NCBI GenBank assembly: GCA_037039685.1
Contig: JAWNGF010000002.1
Span: forward strand, 1,736,001-1,800,000
DNA: 64,000 bases
From: Ceratobasidium sp. AG-K
Taxonomy: Eukaryota; Basidiomycota; Agaricomycetes; Cantharellales; Ceratobasidiaceae
Direction: 5' to 3'
Shown here in pieces: positions 35,503 through 47,132 of the stretch. Each line of letters starts with the position of its first letter. Positions within the stretch are counted from its first letter, which is position 1. The translations under genes and the position numbers were made by a program. The notes under the pieces were generated by a model that worked only from the letters and a program-made list of their open reading frames with translations, had not been told where the DNA came from and searched no databases.

Positions 35503-37596
35503 ATGCCACACCATCGATTCAACGCGAAAACCACTTCTCCTAACCCCTACTTTAACTTTGTTACCGCTTTGCCTTCGTTTCTAAACGCGCCCGGTCTTCC
35601 CTCACATGATGACGCAAAAGAACTGTTGCAAGCGTTGGCGGCGCAAGTGAGACCATTGTGCAAAAAGCACGGATTCAATGTCAATAGTTTCGAGGAGGTG
35701 AGACCAGACTGGGTGGCTAAACATTGACCTAGAGCTTTGTTAACCAATCTCATAGTACCAGGTATGTGCGCTGCGCAGATGATTAGTGGCGTGCCGACGA
35801 ACTGCCATCACAGCACAACAGCGTATTCCTTGGTCGAAATTGGAACGCTGGAGAAACAATAGGTGTGCCTTGAGTTTTACCCTCCAGTTTGAGCTATTGT
35901 GCAACTGATGTTCTTTCATCAGAAATCGTACTTCGTCGCTCGGATGGACGTTTTCACAATATTCAACATCTAATCCAAGTTGTTTGCCACGAAGTAAGTG
36001 CTATATTGGGCCACTGGGGCCTACGCTAAAGATCTGGCTCTTAGCTTGCACATATCAAGGTAACCTATTGCATTTGGATGCCCGAGACCAATTTTGAATG
36101 GGGTTTCAGCATATGAATCACCTCGCTGGATTCCAGCAACTCAACTCCCAGCTATGCCGTGAGGTCGCGGCGCTCCGCTCAAGGGGTTATTACGGGGATG
36201 GTAAGCTAACCATTCGACTGGATGTCATCCCTCTGACCTCTACCCACTAGGTATGTACTCCTCGGGCTCTCGTCTCTCCGACTCGGCTCAGGTCGCCGGT
36301 CGAGGGCTCGGTGCAGATGATTTTGATCTACCCGAATACATGTGTGGCGGAGCTCAAGAAAGGCAGAGGGCCTCAACCCTTCGGTTAGTAACTGTACCAT
36401 ATTTGCTACGTCTACCCCCCCCCCCTCCCCACCAAATCCCAGCGTGCCCGATCTCTTACCCGAGCTGGAGAGCCTTGAACGGTTGCTTCAGCTATGTTTC
36501 CATGATATCCATTAGGATGGAGATTATACTTAATCTGCTCCCGCTCTGACGCTCGTCGTGATGCTAACATAAACGGCCATCGTCAGCCGAGCATCGCGGT
36601 TGAACGGAGGTCAACCCGGAACTAAGCGGCGTAAACCCGGGACGCGGGTAACTTCAAAATACGCATTCACGGGTGAGGGAAGTGCATTGAATGCGCATGT
36701 AATCGGAGACGAGGAGAAAAAAAAAGGATCTGGATTTAGGAAAAATACTCAGAGGTGCGTACGGCCCGCAGAAATATTTAAAAGCAGACCGTGGGGATTG
36801 ATTACGCGTATAGTGTCAAGGAAAGGCAGGCGAGACTGGAGGCGACTGAGAAGCGACTCAAGGCACTTGGACATAGTAAGCAACCAGGCATTTTCCGCTC
36901 TCTGAGATTCATTCAGCAATATCAATTCAGAACCAGGCAGATCCGATCCCAAACCCATGCCGAACGACCTTCCAGATCGAGGTCAAGATTCCGACTCTGA
37001 CTCGGAGTCGTTCTCGGAGACTGACGAGCTGCGCCGTAAGTTGATGGAAGATTCTGGCGCTGGATGGAAGTTCGACACTGTCCAAATTTCTGAAACAACG
37101 GTGGACGACGAAGACATCGTTAACTTGATTTCAGACGACGAAATCACAAAGCCCTCCCTCAAGGCCCCGGACCCTCGACCCTCTGCAAACCCAAAGCCAG
37201 CAAGTCAGGTCGCCAGTTCTTCGAAATTGCTTGATAACATGGTACGCAGCGAGGTCGAACACCGAAAACGCGAGAACCTTGGCCTAGTGGGCGAGAGAAA
37301 GCTAGGTGGAAGTGCTAAGCCCGACGGAGGCGCCCATCGGTCGAGACTTCTAGACATGGTACGCCCACCGGGCGGGCAGGAGTCTCGGTCACAGACCAAT
37401 TCTGTCACAAGTTTTCAGACGGCTGCAGGACCCAAAACCGGTGAATGGACCTGCCTCGTGTGCACATGGTGCGTGATGAAAGGCACATCAAGTCTCACAG
37501 CTAACCTGCCCTCTCCTTAGCTTGAACCATGAAGATTATGGAGTTTGTCAAGCTTGCGCGACACGACGTGGGAGCAATGTATATACCATCCAGTAA
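35503..37596 (+). CDS. WSS1: WSS1/SPRTN-type DNA-protein crosslink protease (WLM domain)
   Basis: The WLM metalloprotease domain reads VFLGRNWNAGETI, then VVCHELAHIKHMNH, which supplies the three zinc-binding histidines and the catalytic glutamate. The HExxH core is assembled from three exons around 35,985-36,130. Downstream come a SHP-like box, YAFTGEGSAL (Cdc48 binding in Wss1), a basic coiled coil (ERQARLEATEKRLKAL), an acidic Ser-rich linker, a SUMO-interaction motif DIVNLISDDE (about 37,115-37,140), and a C-terminal RanBP2-type zinc finger, WTCLVCTCLNHEDYGVCQAC, formed across the last intron. This combination defines Wss1-family proteases that cut proteins trapped on DNA. ATG 35503 is the first in frame. 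Confidence 0.88.
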
Positions 37597-39006
37597 CATT
37601 TAGTGATATGGCATGTGGGGCGTTCATATCCCTTATAATAGATAACGAGGGGGCTGCTTTTCATTCGGTCCTGCTCGAAATAACTGTGGCCCATCACCTG
37701 GCTAAGCTTCCAATGATATAAAGGGCCCCCATAGGTTGTTCCATCGCTCCCGATTCTGTGTAAACCCTCCTAGAGTCATTGCACCCTACAATTTCGAACG
37801 TCAGTTGAGCGCAACAAGAGCGAAATATTACCATTGTAAATCTCACTTGTTGACTTTTGCCCGGACTCTGGCGTACTTCGGATGCCCTTCTACGCCCATC
37901 ACGCCGACTGGCAAATCCTCATCCCCGGGCGTTCGCATGGTGCCTAGAGTATATGGAGGTCACACCCCTGCCGACTATATGCGTCATGGATCGATTGTAC
38001 TAGCCACCAAAAGTAGGATGCACTTAGCGCCCCTTTGCCAGGATTGAAAATGAGAGGGAATCGCGATGCACTCGGCGTGCTTTTGAATGGAGCACTCTAT
38101 CATAAATGTGCCCGTACCTTGATACTTCAATATGATTTACAGCGCCAGTAAACGTGGCTCCCAAAATCCATTGCGAATCGAGCCCATAGATTCATGGATC
38201 TGGCCAACAAGGGTGCGCAAACCTGGAACGTATTGGTGTAGAGCATGCAACAGAGGTATTTGACCTACCTTCATGCACGATCTGAGACGATCGCGAATCG
38301 TACCTGGGTTGGGGCTAGCATTGGGATGTAGGTGCACAGCGGTGTACGAACCGAGGGACGCCAAACGAGGGACGCCAAGCCAATGCGATACATACAGCTT
38401 TTACGTGTGTCCTCAACCCAAAAGCCCGCAATTGAATCGCGGCCATACCAATCTAGGAAACGAGGACACGCGACGGGGTCCAAGTACAGGGATGGTGCCT
38501 TGGATCAGGGGTACGCAACGGAATGCACACAGTCAGAAGCGCTCTTTGCCCTAGCTCACATGTACTGCTCGTTTGGTGGAGTATGCGCGTCTGGCTGTTA
38601 TTTGCTGTGTCCGGATTGACAAAAACTGCCACTAGCCATTGCTACCCTACAAAGGACAGTCAGCAGCGTTGGTCCGCATCCACGGTGGTTCGTGCGAGAG
38701 AACCGAACCTCTGCATCCCTCAAAGGACGCGTAGCTGGATATGAGCGAGATCATGCCGACGGTTGGCATGATGGAGCACTAACGAAATAATTCTCAGCTG
38801 AGCTACGGCTTCTGAGACGGGGTTCGTTCGATATGGCAGGTTCTGGGGCTAAATGAGATCGAGGCAGTGTGACAAGAGTGGTGGCAATGCATATGTTTGC
38901 CAATAAGCGGTTCTTCGGCCACCCCCATCATGCATTGCTATTTCACGTTACTAGGTCTCGGCTACAAAAGGACTCAGACGGGAACCCCCTCACCATCTTT
39001 GTCAAG
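37597..39006. other. 1.4-kb gene-poor stretch
   Basis: No supported gene. Open frames at 37736-38047 (+) and 38137-38364 (-) show no recognised motif. The minus-strand one, with QIPLLHALHQYVPGLRTLV, looks protein-like and may be a gene fragment. Confidence 0.4.
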
Positions 39007-41589
39007 ATGGCTCCCTCGATGAGCTCTCTCTTTCTCGGTGCCACAACGCTGGTCTCTGTCGCGACCGCCAAACCATTCACCTTCCCAGAGGGTTATCACC
39101 GACTTGCACCACGAGCTGAAGGTTTCAGTTGGGAAGCCTGTGGAGACGGTGGAGATATTATTCGTGAATGTTCTCGCCTGGAAGTTCCTCTCGACTGGCA
39201 GAATGAAGCCGCCGGCAAAGCTTCGCTCGCTGTTGCGCGCTACAAGGCGACCAAGGAGCCCAAGCTCGGCACCTTATTTGTTAACCCTGGTGGTCCAAGT
39301 GAGTAACAATGTTCTATTTAGTGACTGGTGACCCATCTTTGGTAATACAGGTGGCAGCGGCGTGGACCTCATTGTGAGTGCCGGAGTCGAGCAGATCATG
39401 CAGACCGCTGGGGGACGGTATGATATCGTTAGTGCGTACATCATATTTGGTCCGTTGACATACGCCCTAACCCGTTTGCCTAATTTAGGTTGGGATCCTC
39501 GCGGCGTTGGTTATACAATCCCTCGTGCCGACTGTTTCAAGACGGGTACTGAAGAGAACGCGTTCTGGGAGGGTACCATCCCTCGAGCCGGACTAGAAGC
39601 CCGAGGCAACTTTACAGAACAGGCCAATCTCGACGAATTCTACGAGCAGGTTGACGAGGTTGATGTCCTTCTGGATGAGCTCGGTCAGCGTTGCATCACC
39701 TATAGTCCCAATACCTTCCAGTATATCGGCACTGCCGCGGCCGTGCGTGACATGGTATATATGCACGACTTGTTGGAAAGCAAGGACAAGCCAGTAGACT
39801 ACTGGGGACTGTCGTATGGAACAGTAATCGGGATATACTTTGTCAATAGTGGGTATCAGTTATCGGATTTTTTTGGGGTACTAACTTCAGCCTGCATCAG
39901 TGTTCCCTGACCGTGTTGGCCGTGTTGTGCTTGACGGTGTTGTGGATCCTGAATATTGGGCAAATCGTCCCGCGCATGAGGCAAGGGTTTGGTTCAACGA
40001 TCATGTCAAATGTACTAATGAGTATTACAGATGTGGAGTATCAAACCCGAGTCCACTGACGAGGCTTTTGCTGGGTTTGCCGCTGCATGCGCTGCTGCAG
40101 GCCCCTCTGGGTGCGCCATTGCCTCACAAGGTTCAACTCAGGAGAGTATTACCCAATGGACCCGTGACTTGATCGACGTGAGTCGAAACTTTCTGCACTC
40201 TTGGTAGAAGCTGACCTATGCTCAGGCTGCGTATGATTACAGACGCGCGGTTGGGCCTTCTGCGGAAATTACGTCTGCCGCCATCCGAAGTAAGAAATGT
40301 TTGTGATGCAACTTTTATGTGAGGCTGATGCTCGTCAAAGTGGGTATCTACAAAGCGATGTACAACCCAACTGGCTGGCCCCAAATAGCAGAGCAACTTG
40401 CCCAAGTTCACGCTTTCCTTGCCAACTCTTCGTCGAGCTCTAATTCCGGTGCTACAAAACGATCTCTTCTCCCGTTGTTTGACCTCAAGCGCCGACAGGC
40501 CGGCAACGGGACAACCGAGGAAGACCCTGCGCCCGATTATTCCTTTCAGGGGGTGACATGTGCCGATGCGATTGATGCTGGCAGTGTTACTACCAAGGAT
40601 GTGTTCGATTATCTTGTCAATGTCACTCGTACTGTTAGCCAAATGTGTAAGAGGGAATCCTTCTATGTGTACGGTGCGTTATTGACGTCCTTGTTCCTTT
40701 ACAGTTGGCCCTTCGTGGGGGGATGGTGGATTGTATTGCCACCAATGGCCTGTCCGTGCCGTCGAGCGCTACACAGGGCCCTGGAACAATAAACTGTCCA
40801 ATCCTATTCTCGTCATCGGTATGCTAACACATGGTTTCTTGTATCTCTCGCTGATCTCGTATTTAGGCAACGAGGCCGACCCGGTCACCCCTTACAAATC
40901 TGCCAAGCGCGTCGCCGACTGGTTGGGTGACTCTGCAATTCTGATAGAGCAGGATGACTATGGGGTAGGCCTTTGGTGTATTCGTTAGTCTCAAGTTACT
41001 GATCATAGCCTACAATTATAGCACCTTTCGCTTGCAATGCACTCAACCTGGTATGTATCATTACTTCGGCTGGTGGGACTGGGATTGACATAATTACATA
41101 TTGTAGTACCGTTTCCGCTCTCCAGGATTACTTTTTGAATAACAAACTTCCAAGCGAGGACAAAACCTGTGGTGTACGTTCATCTGAACTGCTCGGTTGG
41201 AATACGCGCCATTAACTCCGCTGTTTTAGACTAACCAGCAACTTTTCCCTGGGCCTGGCGTGACAAAGACAACCATCGTTGGTAGTTCGAACAAATTGTC
41301 CACCACTGGTGATGACACCCTAGAGGAACAGTTAGAAGAGGCCAAAGAACGCAGCCGGAACCTTTTCATTGCTGTTATCGCTCTAGCTGCTGCCTCTGGT
41401 CTTTTGCTTGTCTCTCTCCTCTTCTCATGCTTGCGTAGACGTAAAGCAACCACCGGTCATACCACGGTTATTCCTCGTGGAGCGTTTGAAAAAGCCGGCG
41501 CTGGAGACGAACAGGGGCATACTTACGATAACCCCTTCACCCCTGGTAGCGGTGCCAAGGCGGGAGGGTACGCTCGTGTCGAGACCTGA
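39007..41589 (+). CDS. Secreted, membrane-anchored alpha/beta hydrolase (TAP-like peptidase family)
   Basis: A signal peptide (MSSLFLGATTLVSVATA) precedes an alpha/beta hydrolase core. LGTLFVNPGGPSGSGVD is the oxyanion strand-loop, DIVGWDPRGVGYT follows, and GLSYGTVIG carries the nucleophile serine. The aspartate lies in VIGNEADPVTPY and the histidine in DDYGHLSLAMHSTC. The C-terminal cap region QDYFLNNKLPSEDKTCG matches the TAP C-terminal domain of Streptomyces-type tripeptidyl aminopeptidases. A transmembrane helix (LFIAVIALAAASGLLLVSLL) and a short cytosolic tail follow. It probably cleaves peptides or esters at the cell surface. The upstream in-frame start at 38869 is ignored because the signal peptide begins at 39007-39009. 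Confidence 0.85.
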
Positions 41590-42257
41590 ACGTCGAGAAA
41601 TGTGATGTATTTCTCCCAATGATCTGTTATTGTATTAAAATGGGTTTGATGGTTTGAGGCTCTCATGTGTAGTATGTCTCAACACAACACAGTTCTGTAT
41701 ATTTACTTGCTACTACAATTTAACATTGATACGGAAAGCGTCATGCTATGAAAAGGGTTTGTTTCAACGGGACTGGATGTCATGTGTTCAAACAACCAAA
41801 ATCGTCTGCTGTGTAACTACATGGTGGGTTGATCTGGTTGTTTCGCACGCGTCAGGCGCGTGTACACGGAGCGTTTTGATAGATATATGCGTGGTGTCCA
41901 GAGTCAAGTCAGTATCCTTATTGCCATTTCTGAACCAACCACGGCAATGTTCTGGTGAACGCAAGTATCTAGTATGGATCTCCTCATTGGAGTCCCTGAA
42001 CTAGTACATCCCAGCGGGACACCGTTGAGGTAGGCTCAGGACTGAAGTAAACTGGCGTTAAAACCCGTCGTACCTCTGGGGGAAGCATATGCAAATCTGA
42101 ATCCCAGTTGGCATAATTAAGGCTTAGTCACGGTTGAGAATTAAGATGTAAGATGGTCGGTCTATGATTTGAATGCAAAAAAGCAACAGAATACAGAGGC
42201 AAAAAGGGAAATAAAAAACGAAACAGAAACAAAACAGCAGAAGTAGAGAAAAACTAT
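41590..42257. other. Gene-free, A-rich stretch
   Basis: No supported gene. An A-rich tract (about 42,170-42,250) borders the helicase remnant. Confidence 0.45.
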
Positions 42258-42476
42258 CTAATTGGACAACACATATTTATACACCACATTCCTTGTTTTT
42301 GGCTCTTGAGAATTCTTGAAAAGGTGAATTCGCGAGGCAGAAGTACAACGTGAGAGTTCAACATAGAATTGACCATGAGAAAATGTAGCATGTGCCAGAT
42401 CTAATCCCAAATGTTTCACTGATTGACCTTGTACACGACGATACGATGCGTCTCGGGGAAGTTGAAGCCTGATCAT
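42258..42476 (-). pseudogene. PIF1/Helitron-type helicase, C-terminal remnant
   Basis: The 72-codon open frame reads RVQGQSVKHLGLDL, then FSHGQFYVELSRCTSASRI and ends TRNVVYKYVLSN. This is motif VI and the C-terminal end of PIF1 helicases, where SF1 members have QGQS...LSR. Nothing of the ATPase motifs I-V is seen upstream (higher coordinates), and the A of the usual ALSR is E here. It is therefore a broken copy, most likely left by a Helitron transposon, since fungal Helitrons encode this helicase and genomic PIF1 is normally intact. Confidence 0.65.
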
Positions 42477-43006
42477 CCCGGGACGGCCTCCAAGCGACCA
42501 ACACTGGGTGTATAAACCCTGAATATGACTAATCGGCTCTCACGGGTGTTTTCGTTGTTAAAGGATGAGAGCTTATTTAATTGGTAATTAACGCAGTTAT
42601 ATAGTAGGTGACGCATTTCAGCACTGACGACGGAAGCCGGGTATTGAACCAAGAGCTGCGAACACGTTCGCCCCGCCGCCAACAATGAGTGCAACATCAG
42701 TGATACCCAAGCGAGTCCCAAGCCGCCGCCGCTTGGTAGGAGAGGCTGCTCTACGACGGAGAATAACGTTGCCCTCTGCGGTTGATATTTACGATGGCGG
42801 GTCTGCGACACTTTTGCGTGCATATAGATTATTTCGTGGCGTGTTCATGTGGGTCGGGGATGTTCGATTGGTAGAGCCTGACGTGTGCTTGGCTACAGAC
42901 CAAACCGGTTGCGAATGGATCGGAGCATGTGATTATATAATTCGCGACATAGATTGAGCAGGTCCGAAAATATGGTAATATACAAGATCGGTGCCGAAAG
43001 GACGGG
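42477..43006. other. Probable transposon debris
   Basis: No supported gene. It adjoins the helicase remnant and holds an unassigned plus-strand open frame (42685-42957) without a recognised motif. Confidence 0.35.
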
Positions 43007-44098
43007 CTACTTGGCTAGTGTGATAGGATGCTGTAGATAGTTATGAACTTCGATATTGGAGAACAAGTTGCTGGTACTCACATAGCCTGCACCAGCGATA
43101 TCGTAGTGGACTCCGGCTGCCTTGATTTTGGCTTGCCGTTCTGCTTGTTTCTTGAGCAATTTTCGCTCAACTCGCTTCTGTTGTGTCTCACTACGTGGCT
43201 GAATACGCGAGGCGACCCGTTCGGTCAGACTAGCTGAGTGAAGTAAGCGTAGGTGCCAAACATACCTTATTGTGGCTAACACGGTGGATGCGGTCGCGAG
43301 GTACAGTTCTCCATTTCCTATTAGCCCCGACCCAGAGTTCGGGATGGACCTTGTCCTTTGGAACAACCTTACATTGTAAGATATGTCCCATGAGAAGATA
43401 GTTGTCCATAGTCTCGCTAACGATTTGCGCAACGGACGCAGAATCGAATTCAAGGAATCCGTAATGCTTCGACTTGCCGGTCTGACCGAGGTTATTAGTA
43501 TCTCAATCTACCGGCGATAGAATTTTAAGGTACCTTTTTATTTCGGGAGAGCCTCAGCCGGGTGACGTTACCAAACTGGGAGAAATAAGCCTTCATTTCG
43601 TCTTCGTAAAATCCATGCGGTATGCGGGATATGTAGAGCACGCCTCTGTCTTGTGACTAGCATAAAATGGGTGAGCACTGATAAAATCTTGTACGAATAA
43701 CTCACGACGTGTTTCTTCGCCCGTTCGAGCTTCTTTTTTACAGTCGCATCATCCCTTGCAATCACGGGCAGCCTGGAAATGTCAACACCGGGTATCTCTG
43801 GAGCTTCGTCTGCATCGTCATCTGAGGAGTCTTCGTCGGTAGAGAACCCTCGAAGGTGGGTATCATCCTCATTCTCATCCCCAGCGTCCTTATTCCCTTC
43901 CTCATCCCCAGTTATCTCGCCTATCTCGGACGCTGGTGCAGGAGAGGCTCTGGTCGCAACCTTTTGTTTTGAAATGGAGCTGACAGAAGGAGGTTTCAAT
44001 AATGCCTTGGCAGAACCAGGAGCAGTAGACTTGATTTTAGCTGTGTCCTTCTGAGACTTGGATGCCAGCTTGAGTTTGGGGGGGGCGAGCGGCGCCAT
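43007..44098 (-). CDS. Nucleolar RRM protein, NOP15/NIFK-like
   Basis: A basic then acidic N-terminus ([17 protein letters not shown]) precedes one RRM: RNP2 is [14 protein letters not shown]1 is [10 protein letters not shown], with [20 protein letters not shown] between. After it come [16 protein letters not shown] and a basic helical tail ([20 protein letters not shown]). This matches Nop15 and human NIFK, which act in 60S ribosome biogenesis (ITS2 processing). ATG 44096-44098 ([10 protein letters not shown]) is the first in frame; the stop is CTA at 43007-43009. The RRM is cut by short introns. Confidence 0.88.
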
Positions 44099-44208
44099 GA
44101 TGGATGTGGAATACACCAAGAATCTACGGATTGACCAGAAATTTGTGATCGAATTACAAATTATGTTCAGGGTGCATCATTTTGTCAAGACTCGTGTGTT
44201 ACCACAAC

Positions 44209-45333
44209 ATGTCTAGGCATGCAGATTTACTATGTCATACTAATTCGCCCCTCACATGTTTGATTCCTCAGGCTTAAACGACACCAGAACCCTCATATTC
44301 ACACGTCCGAATCGTTAAGAGTAGTGAGCAGGCATGAACTCGCCGGTGACTTGCTTGCATGGCCAAAGCGCGAGACTGGCGACGAGAAGAACCTGTCACA
44401 AGATGAAGCTATCGAGGCCATGAATACTCTGCTTGCACCACTGCACCGGGAATTTATGCGAGCCATTGGCACCCGCAAACACAAACGCAAGCGCTCGGCT
44501 TCACCGACTGAAGAACTGGGTGCAACCCAAACTGGTAGGCAATATCTCTGGCGATAGGCACGACATGAACCCTTTGCGCAGAAGAGCTTAGGCTCTTAAC
44601 TCTTCAACCTATGTCAGTTTCTATATGCGAGCAATCGGAGGGATGGCAGGGGTATAAGTTATGCGGTTCTTCATAGTGCAGCGCTGACTAGTTCAACTCA
44701 ACAGCAAATCCAGGCAGCTCCCACTTGAAGATACTGAGAAGGAGGAGTTGGAGCGAAAATATCGCGCAGAACTTGCGGCAGTAGACGTTTCGCTCTTACT
44801 GAAGCAGTCATCCATTGTATATGTGAGTATGCGACGCACCGTGTTCGGTCTTTGAAATTTCAAATGAGTGTTGAACGCATCTACCACAGCCAGCAGTTAA
44901 GGCAAATCCAGTTGTCGCATATAAAACTAAAGGAAACCCAGTGATAGGGCCGATGGTGATCACTGAAAGCCTGAAAGCCCCTCCCATTTCCGCTGTACAC
45001 TGCCATTTCCCGCAATGTCAACTTCGCTCCCGGGATCCCAAACCCAAGGCGGACCTCGTAGTCCCTACACACTCTCCGTACGAGAAAGCTTCAAAGCCGC
45101 GAACGAACACCCCCATTTATTCGTTTTACCACTCCACTGATAATATCGGTGGTAAATCAGCCGGCTACGCCTGGGGTTATCCGGGTAGTCATCCACGGCC
45201 ATCCCATGCAGCCGGCTACGTAAGGGATACTATGAAGAAAGGTCTCGATGATAGGGGGAACCCAGACCTAGCGGGGCATATGGCTCGGATACATTCCGAT
45301 ATTAGGAGGGGTAGAAGCACCCCAAGACGGTAA
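44209..45333 (+). CDS. Unknown basic protein
   Basis: No family is recognised. The open frame from 44272 reads LKRHQNPHIHTSESLR, then HELAGDLLAWPKRETG, MNTLLAPLHREFMRAIG and a basic HKRKRSAS. A later exon gives LPLEDTEKEELERKYRAELA and, after a GTGAGT intron, PAVKANPVVAYKTKGNP to GHMARIHSDIRRGR and stop at 45331-45333. No ATG lies in the first frame near its start. ATG 44209 fits if a 55-nt GC-AG intron (44217-44271) is used. The join between 44537 and 44703 is not resolved and may hide a small exon. The exons after 44,703 are the best supported part. Confidence 0.5.
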
Positions 45334-45816
45334 TGACATCTTGGTTGGTCAGTCGCACAGGGGAAACGAACGAGGGGCTGGGGAGCCGTTTGTCTGGGGC
45401 AGTGAGCTAAGGATACGGTCTTGTTTTGCGTGTAGGGTTCTACGCATTAGACTTTAGGCCACATACATAGGAGCTGTGGTAAGAACCTTTACACAGGAAA
45501 ACGGTGTGATTATGCATCCAGCATAAGACACGATTACAAATCAGGATGTAGATTACAGCGAGGTGCGATACAAGGACGAGGCAAATAAATGAGACATAGG
45601 CTGTCAACCGAACAGAGAAACAGTCTGCAACGCGCACCGACTGTCCGCGCATTCCAAAGCGAAGCCCAAAACAAAAATAGCACAGTTACATAATTGTGAA
45701 CCCATCGATGTTGAGGGAAAACAATGTGGGGAAGAAGAAAATCGCCTGGATGGATCGATGAGTATAGTCACAGATGGCTCCAACCCAGATCTGCTCTTAC
45801 ATTCGACCACCACCGG
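45334..45816. other. Convergent intergenic stretch
   Basis: No supported gene; it should hold the 3' regions of two convergent genes. Confidence 0.5.
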
Positions 45817-46881
45817 TTACGTCTCGACGTCTACACCCGCGGCACGAGCGCCTGCGCCAACGGCCCCTTCCCACCCAGCAAAACTATCGAGCCGTTCTGG
45901 ACTCCAATTCTCGGACGAGTGGCGCCTCCTAGCCCAGGTGGATATAAAAACGATGCGCTTCTCCTTCTTGTTGTGGAAGAACCAATGAGACGACCACAAG
46001 AGCCCACTTGCATGGCTGCGCAGCCGAGCACGTGTCTGCACCCTACCCCGACTCGGCTCACGTTTGTCCTCGCCATCGAGCCATTGGTCCCAGTGCGATT
46101 TGGCACGAAACTGAGGCGAGGCGGAGCGAGCCTCTCCACCGGCGATTTCGTCGGGTTCGAAATCAAATGTGTCGTCATAGTATTCTCCCGGTGAGTCTGA
46201 AGAATCCGAGGCACTATCGTCGCTGTCGTCAGCATGTGGATCGGACTCCATGTCAGGAGTATAGGAGTAGACATCGCAATTGGCAAGCGAAATTACGTTG
46301 TCGAGGACCTGGTAAAGGTACGGGTGTGTACCCGCCATGATGGGAGGATGGGTATTTGGAAAGTGGTTTGCAGGCGAAGACGATGTCGGCAACGATTGCG
46401 GGAAGATGCCGTGAATTCCGTCGCGAGAAGCGTACGGATAGGATGAGTAGGACCTGGGGGTGGGTGCGAGCAAGAGGGCTGAACGGCCTTCCCGTTGAGA
46501 TAGGAGGGTATTCGATAGGGAATTCAGTACACCAGCCCCGTCTTTTTCTTTGCAGAAATGATCAGCTTTGGCCTCGGAAAAGTCGTAGTCGGGGAAGGCA
46601 ACATTGAGGGTGGCGATAAGCAGGTACAAGATCTTGCGTGAAGATGACTTGTCGAGTGGGCCAAAGGGAGAATCGACAGGCATACCGTACTTGGAATCAG
46701 GAGGGGATATGGCGAGCTGATCAATAAAAGAGGTATCGAGTGCTTTGAACAGTCGTTTTTCCTTGGTTATGGACTTGCACGAGTATGCTTCGATGCGTGT
46801 GCGAACGACGCATTCAGCGGAATGGTGCATAGAGAGCTGGGATGATAGCTTTGCAAGCTCGGGGAGGTCGAGGAACTTCAT
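45817..46881 (-). CDS. MAF1: MAF1, repressor of RNA polymerase III
   Basis: A single exon of 354 codons. The N-terminus MKFLDLPELAKLSSQL and VRTRIEAYSCK are followed by conserved A-box FGPLDKSSSRKILYLLIATL with NVAFPDYDFSEAKAD, and B-box SSHWFFHNKKEKRIVFI. Between them lie a long Ser/Pro/Tyr-rich insert and an acidic Ser stretch (DDSDDSASDSSDSPGE) that probably carries TORC1/PKA phosphosites. MAF1 binds Pol III and shuts down tRNA and 5S synthesis under stress. The Ala/Gly-rich C-terminus is normal for fungal members. The gene is divergent from SDHC, 251 bp away. Confidence 0.93.
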   Translation of the reverse strand: MKFLDLPELAKLSSQLSMHHSAECVVRTRIEAYSCKSITKEKRLFKALDTSFIDQLAISPPDSKYGMPVDSPFGPLDKSSSRKILYLLIATLNVAFPDYDFSEAKADHFCKEKDGAGVLNSLSNTLLSQREGRSALLLAPTPRSYSSYPYASRDGIHGIFPQSLPTSSSPANHFPNTHPPIMAGTHPYLYQVLDNVISLANCDVYSYTPDMESDPHADDSDDSASDSSDSPGEYYDDTFDFEPDEIAGGEARSASPQFRAKSHWDQWLDGEDKREPSRGRVQTRARLRSHASGLLWSSHWFFHNKKEKRIVFISTWARRRHSSENWSPERLDSFAGWEGAVGAGARAAGVDVET

Positions 46882-47132
46882 TCTTGGAAATGAATGCGTC
46901 GCGGGTTTGTTGATTGTGTGATTCGATTAGTGTAGGTAGTGTAGAATATGTAAAGCCGATATACAGGAAGAAACGACGAACCAAGGAAGCCGACGAGTCC
47001 TCTGGCGGTGTGCCAAACGCCCCAGACAAGGAAGCACGTGAGCAAATACAAACTCCTGAAATCACGTGTCCGGAGCCCGGTCTCTTCCGTACCTCTTTCC
47101 CGCTCCCAGCCATCCTCGACTCGTAGGACACC
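46882..47132. promoter_or_regulatory. Divergent promoter of MAF1 and SDHC
   Basis: 251 bp lie between the two ATGs. A CACGTG-like step (GCACGTGAGC, about 47,033-47,042) and a second ACGTG (ATCACGTGTC, about 47,062-47,071) are visible and could bind a bHLH factor. The latter is inference. Confidence 0.35.

Noticed and set aside
38869..39006. Earlier start of the alpha/beta hydrolase
   Set aside because: It would bury the signal peptide that starts at 39007.
45724..46194. Plus-strand open frame of 156 codons
   Set aside because: Antisense to MAF1, whose own frame is conserved.
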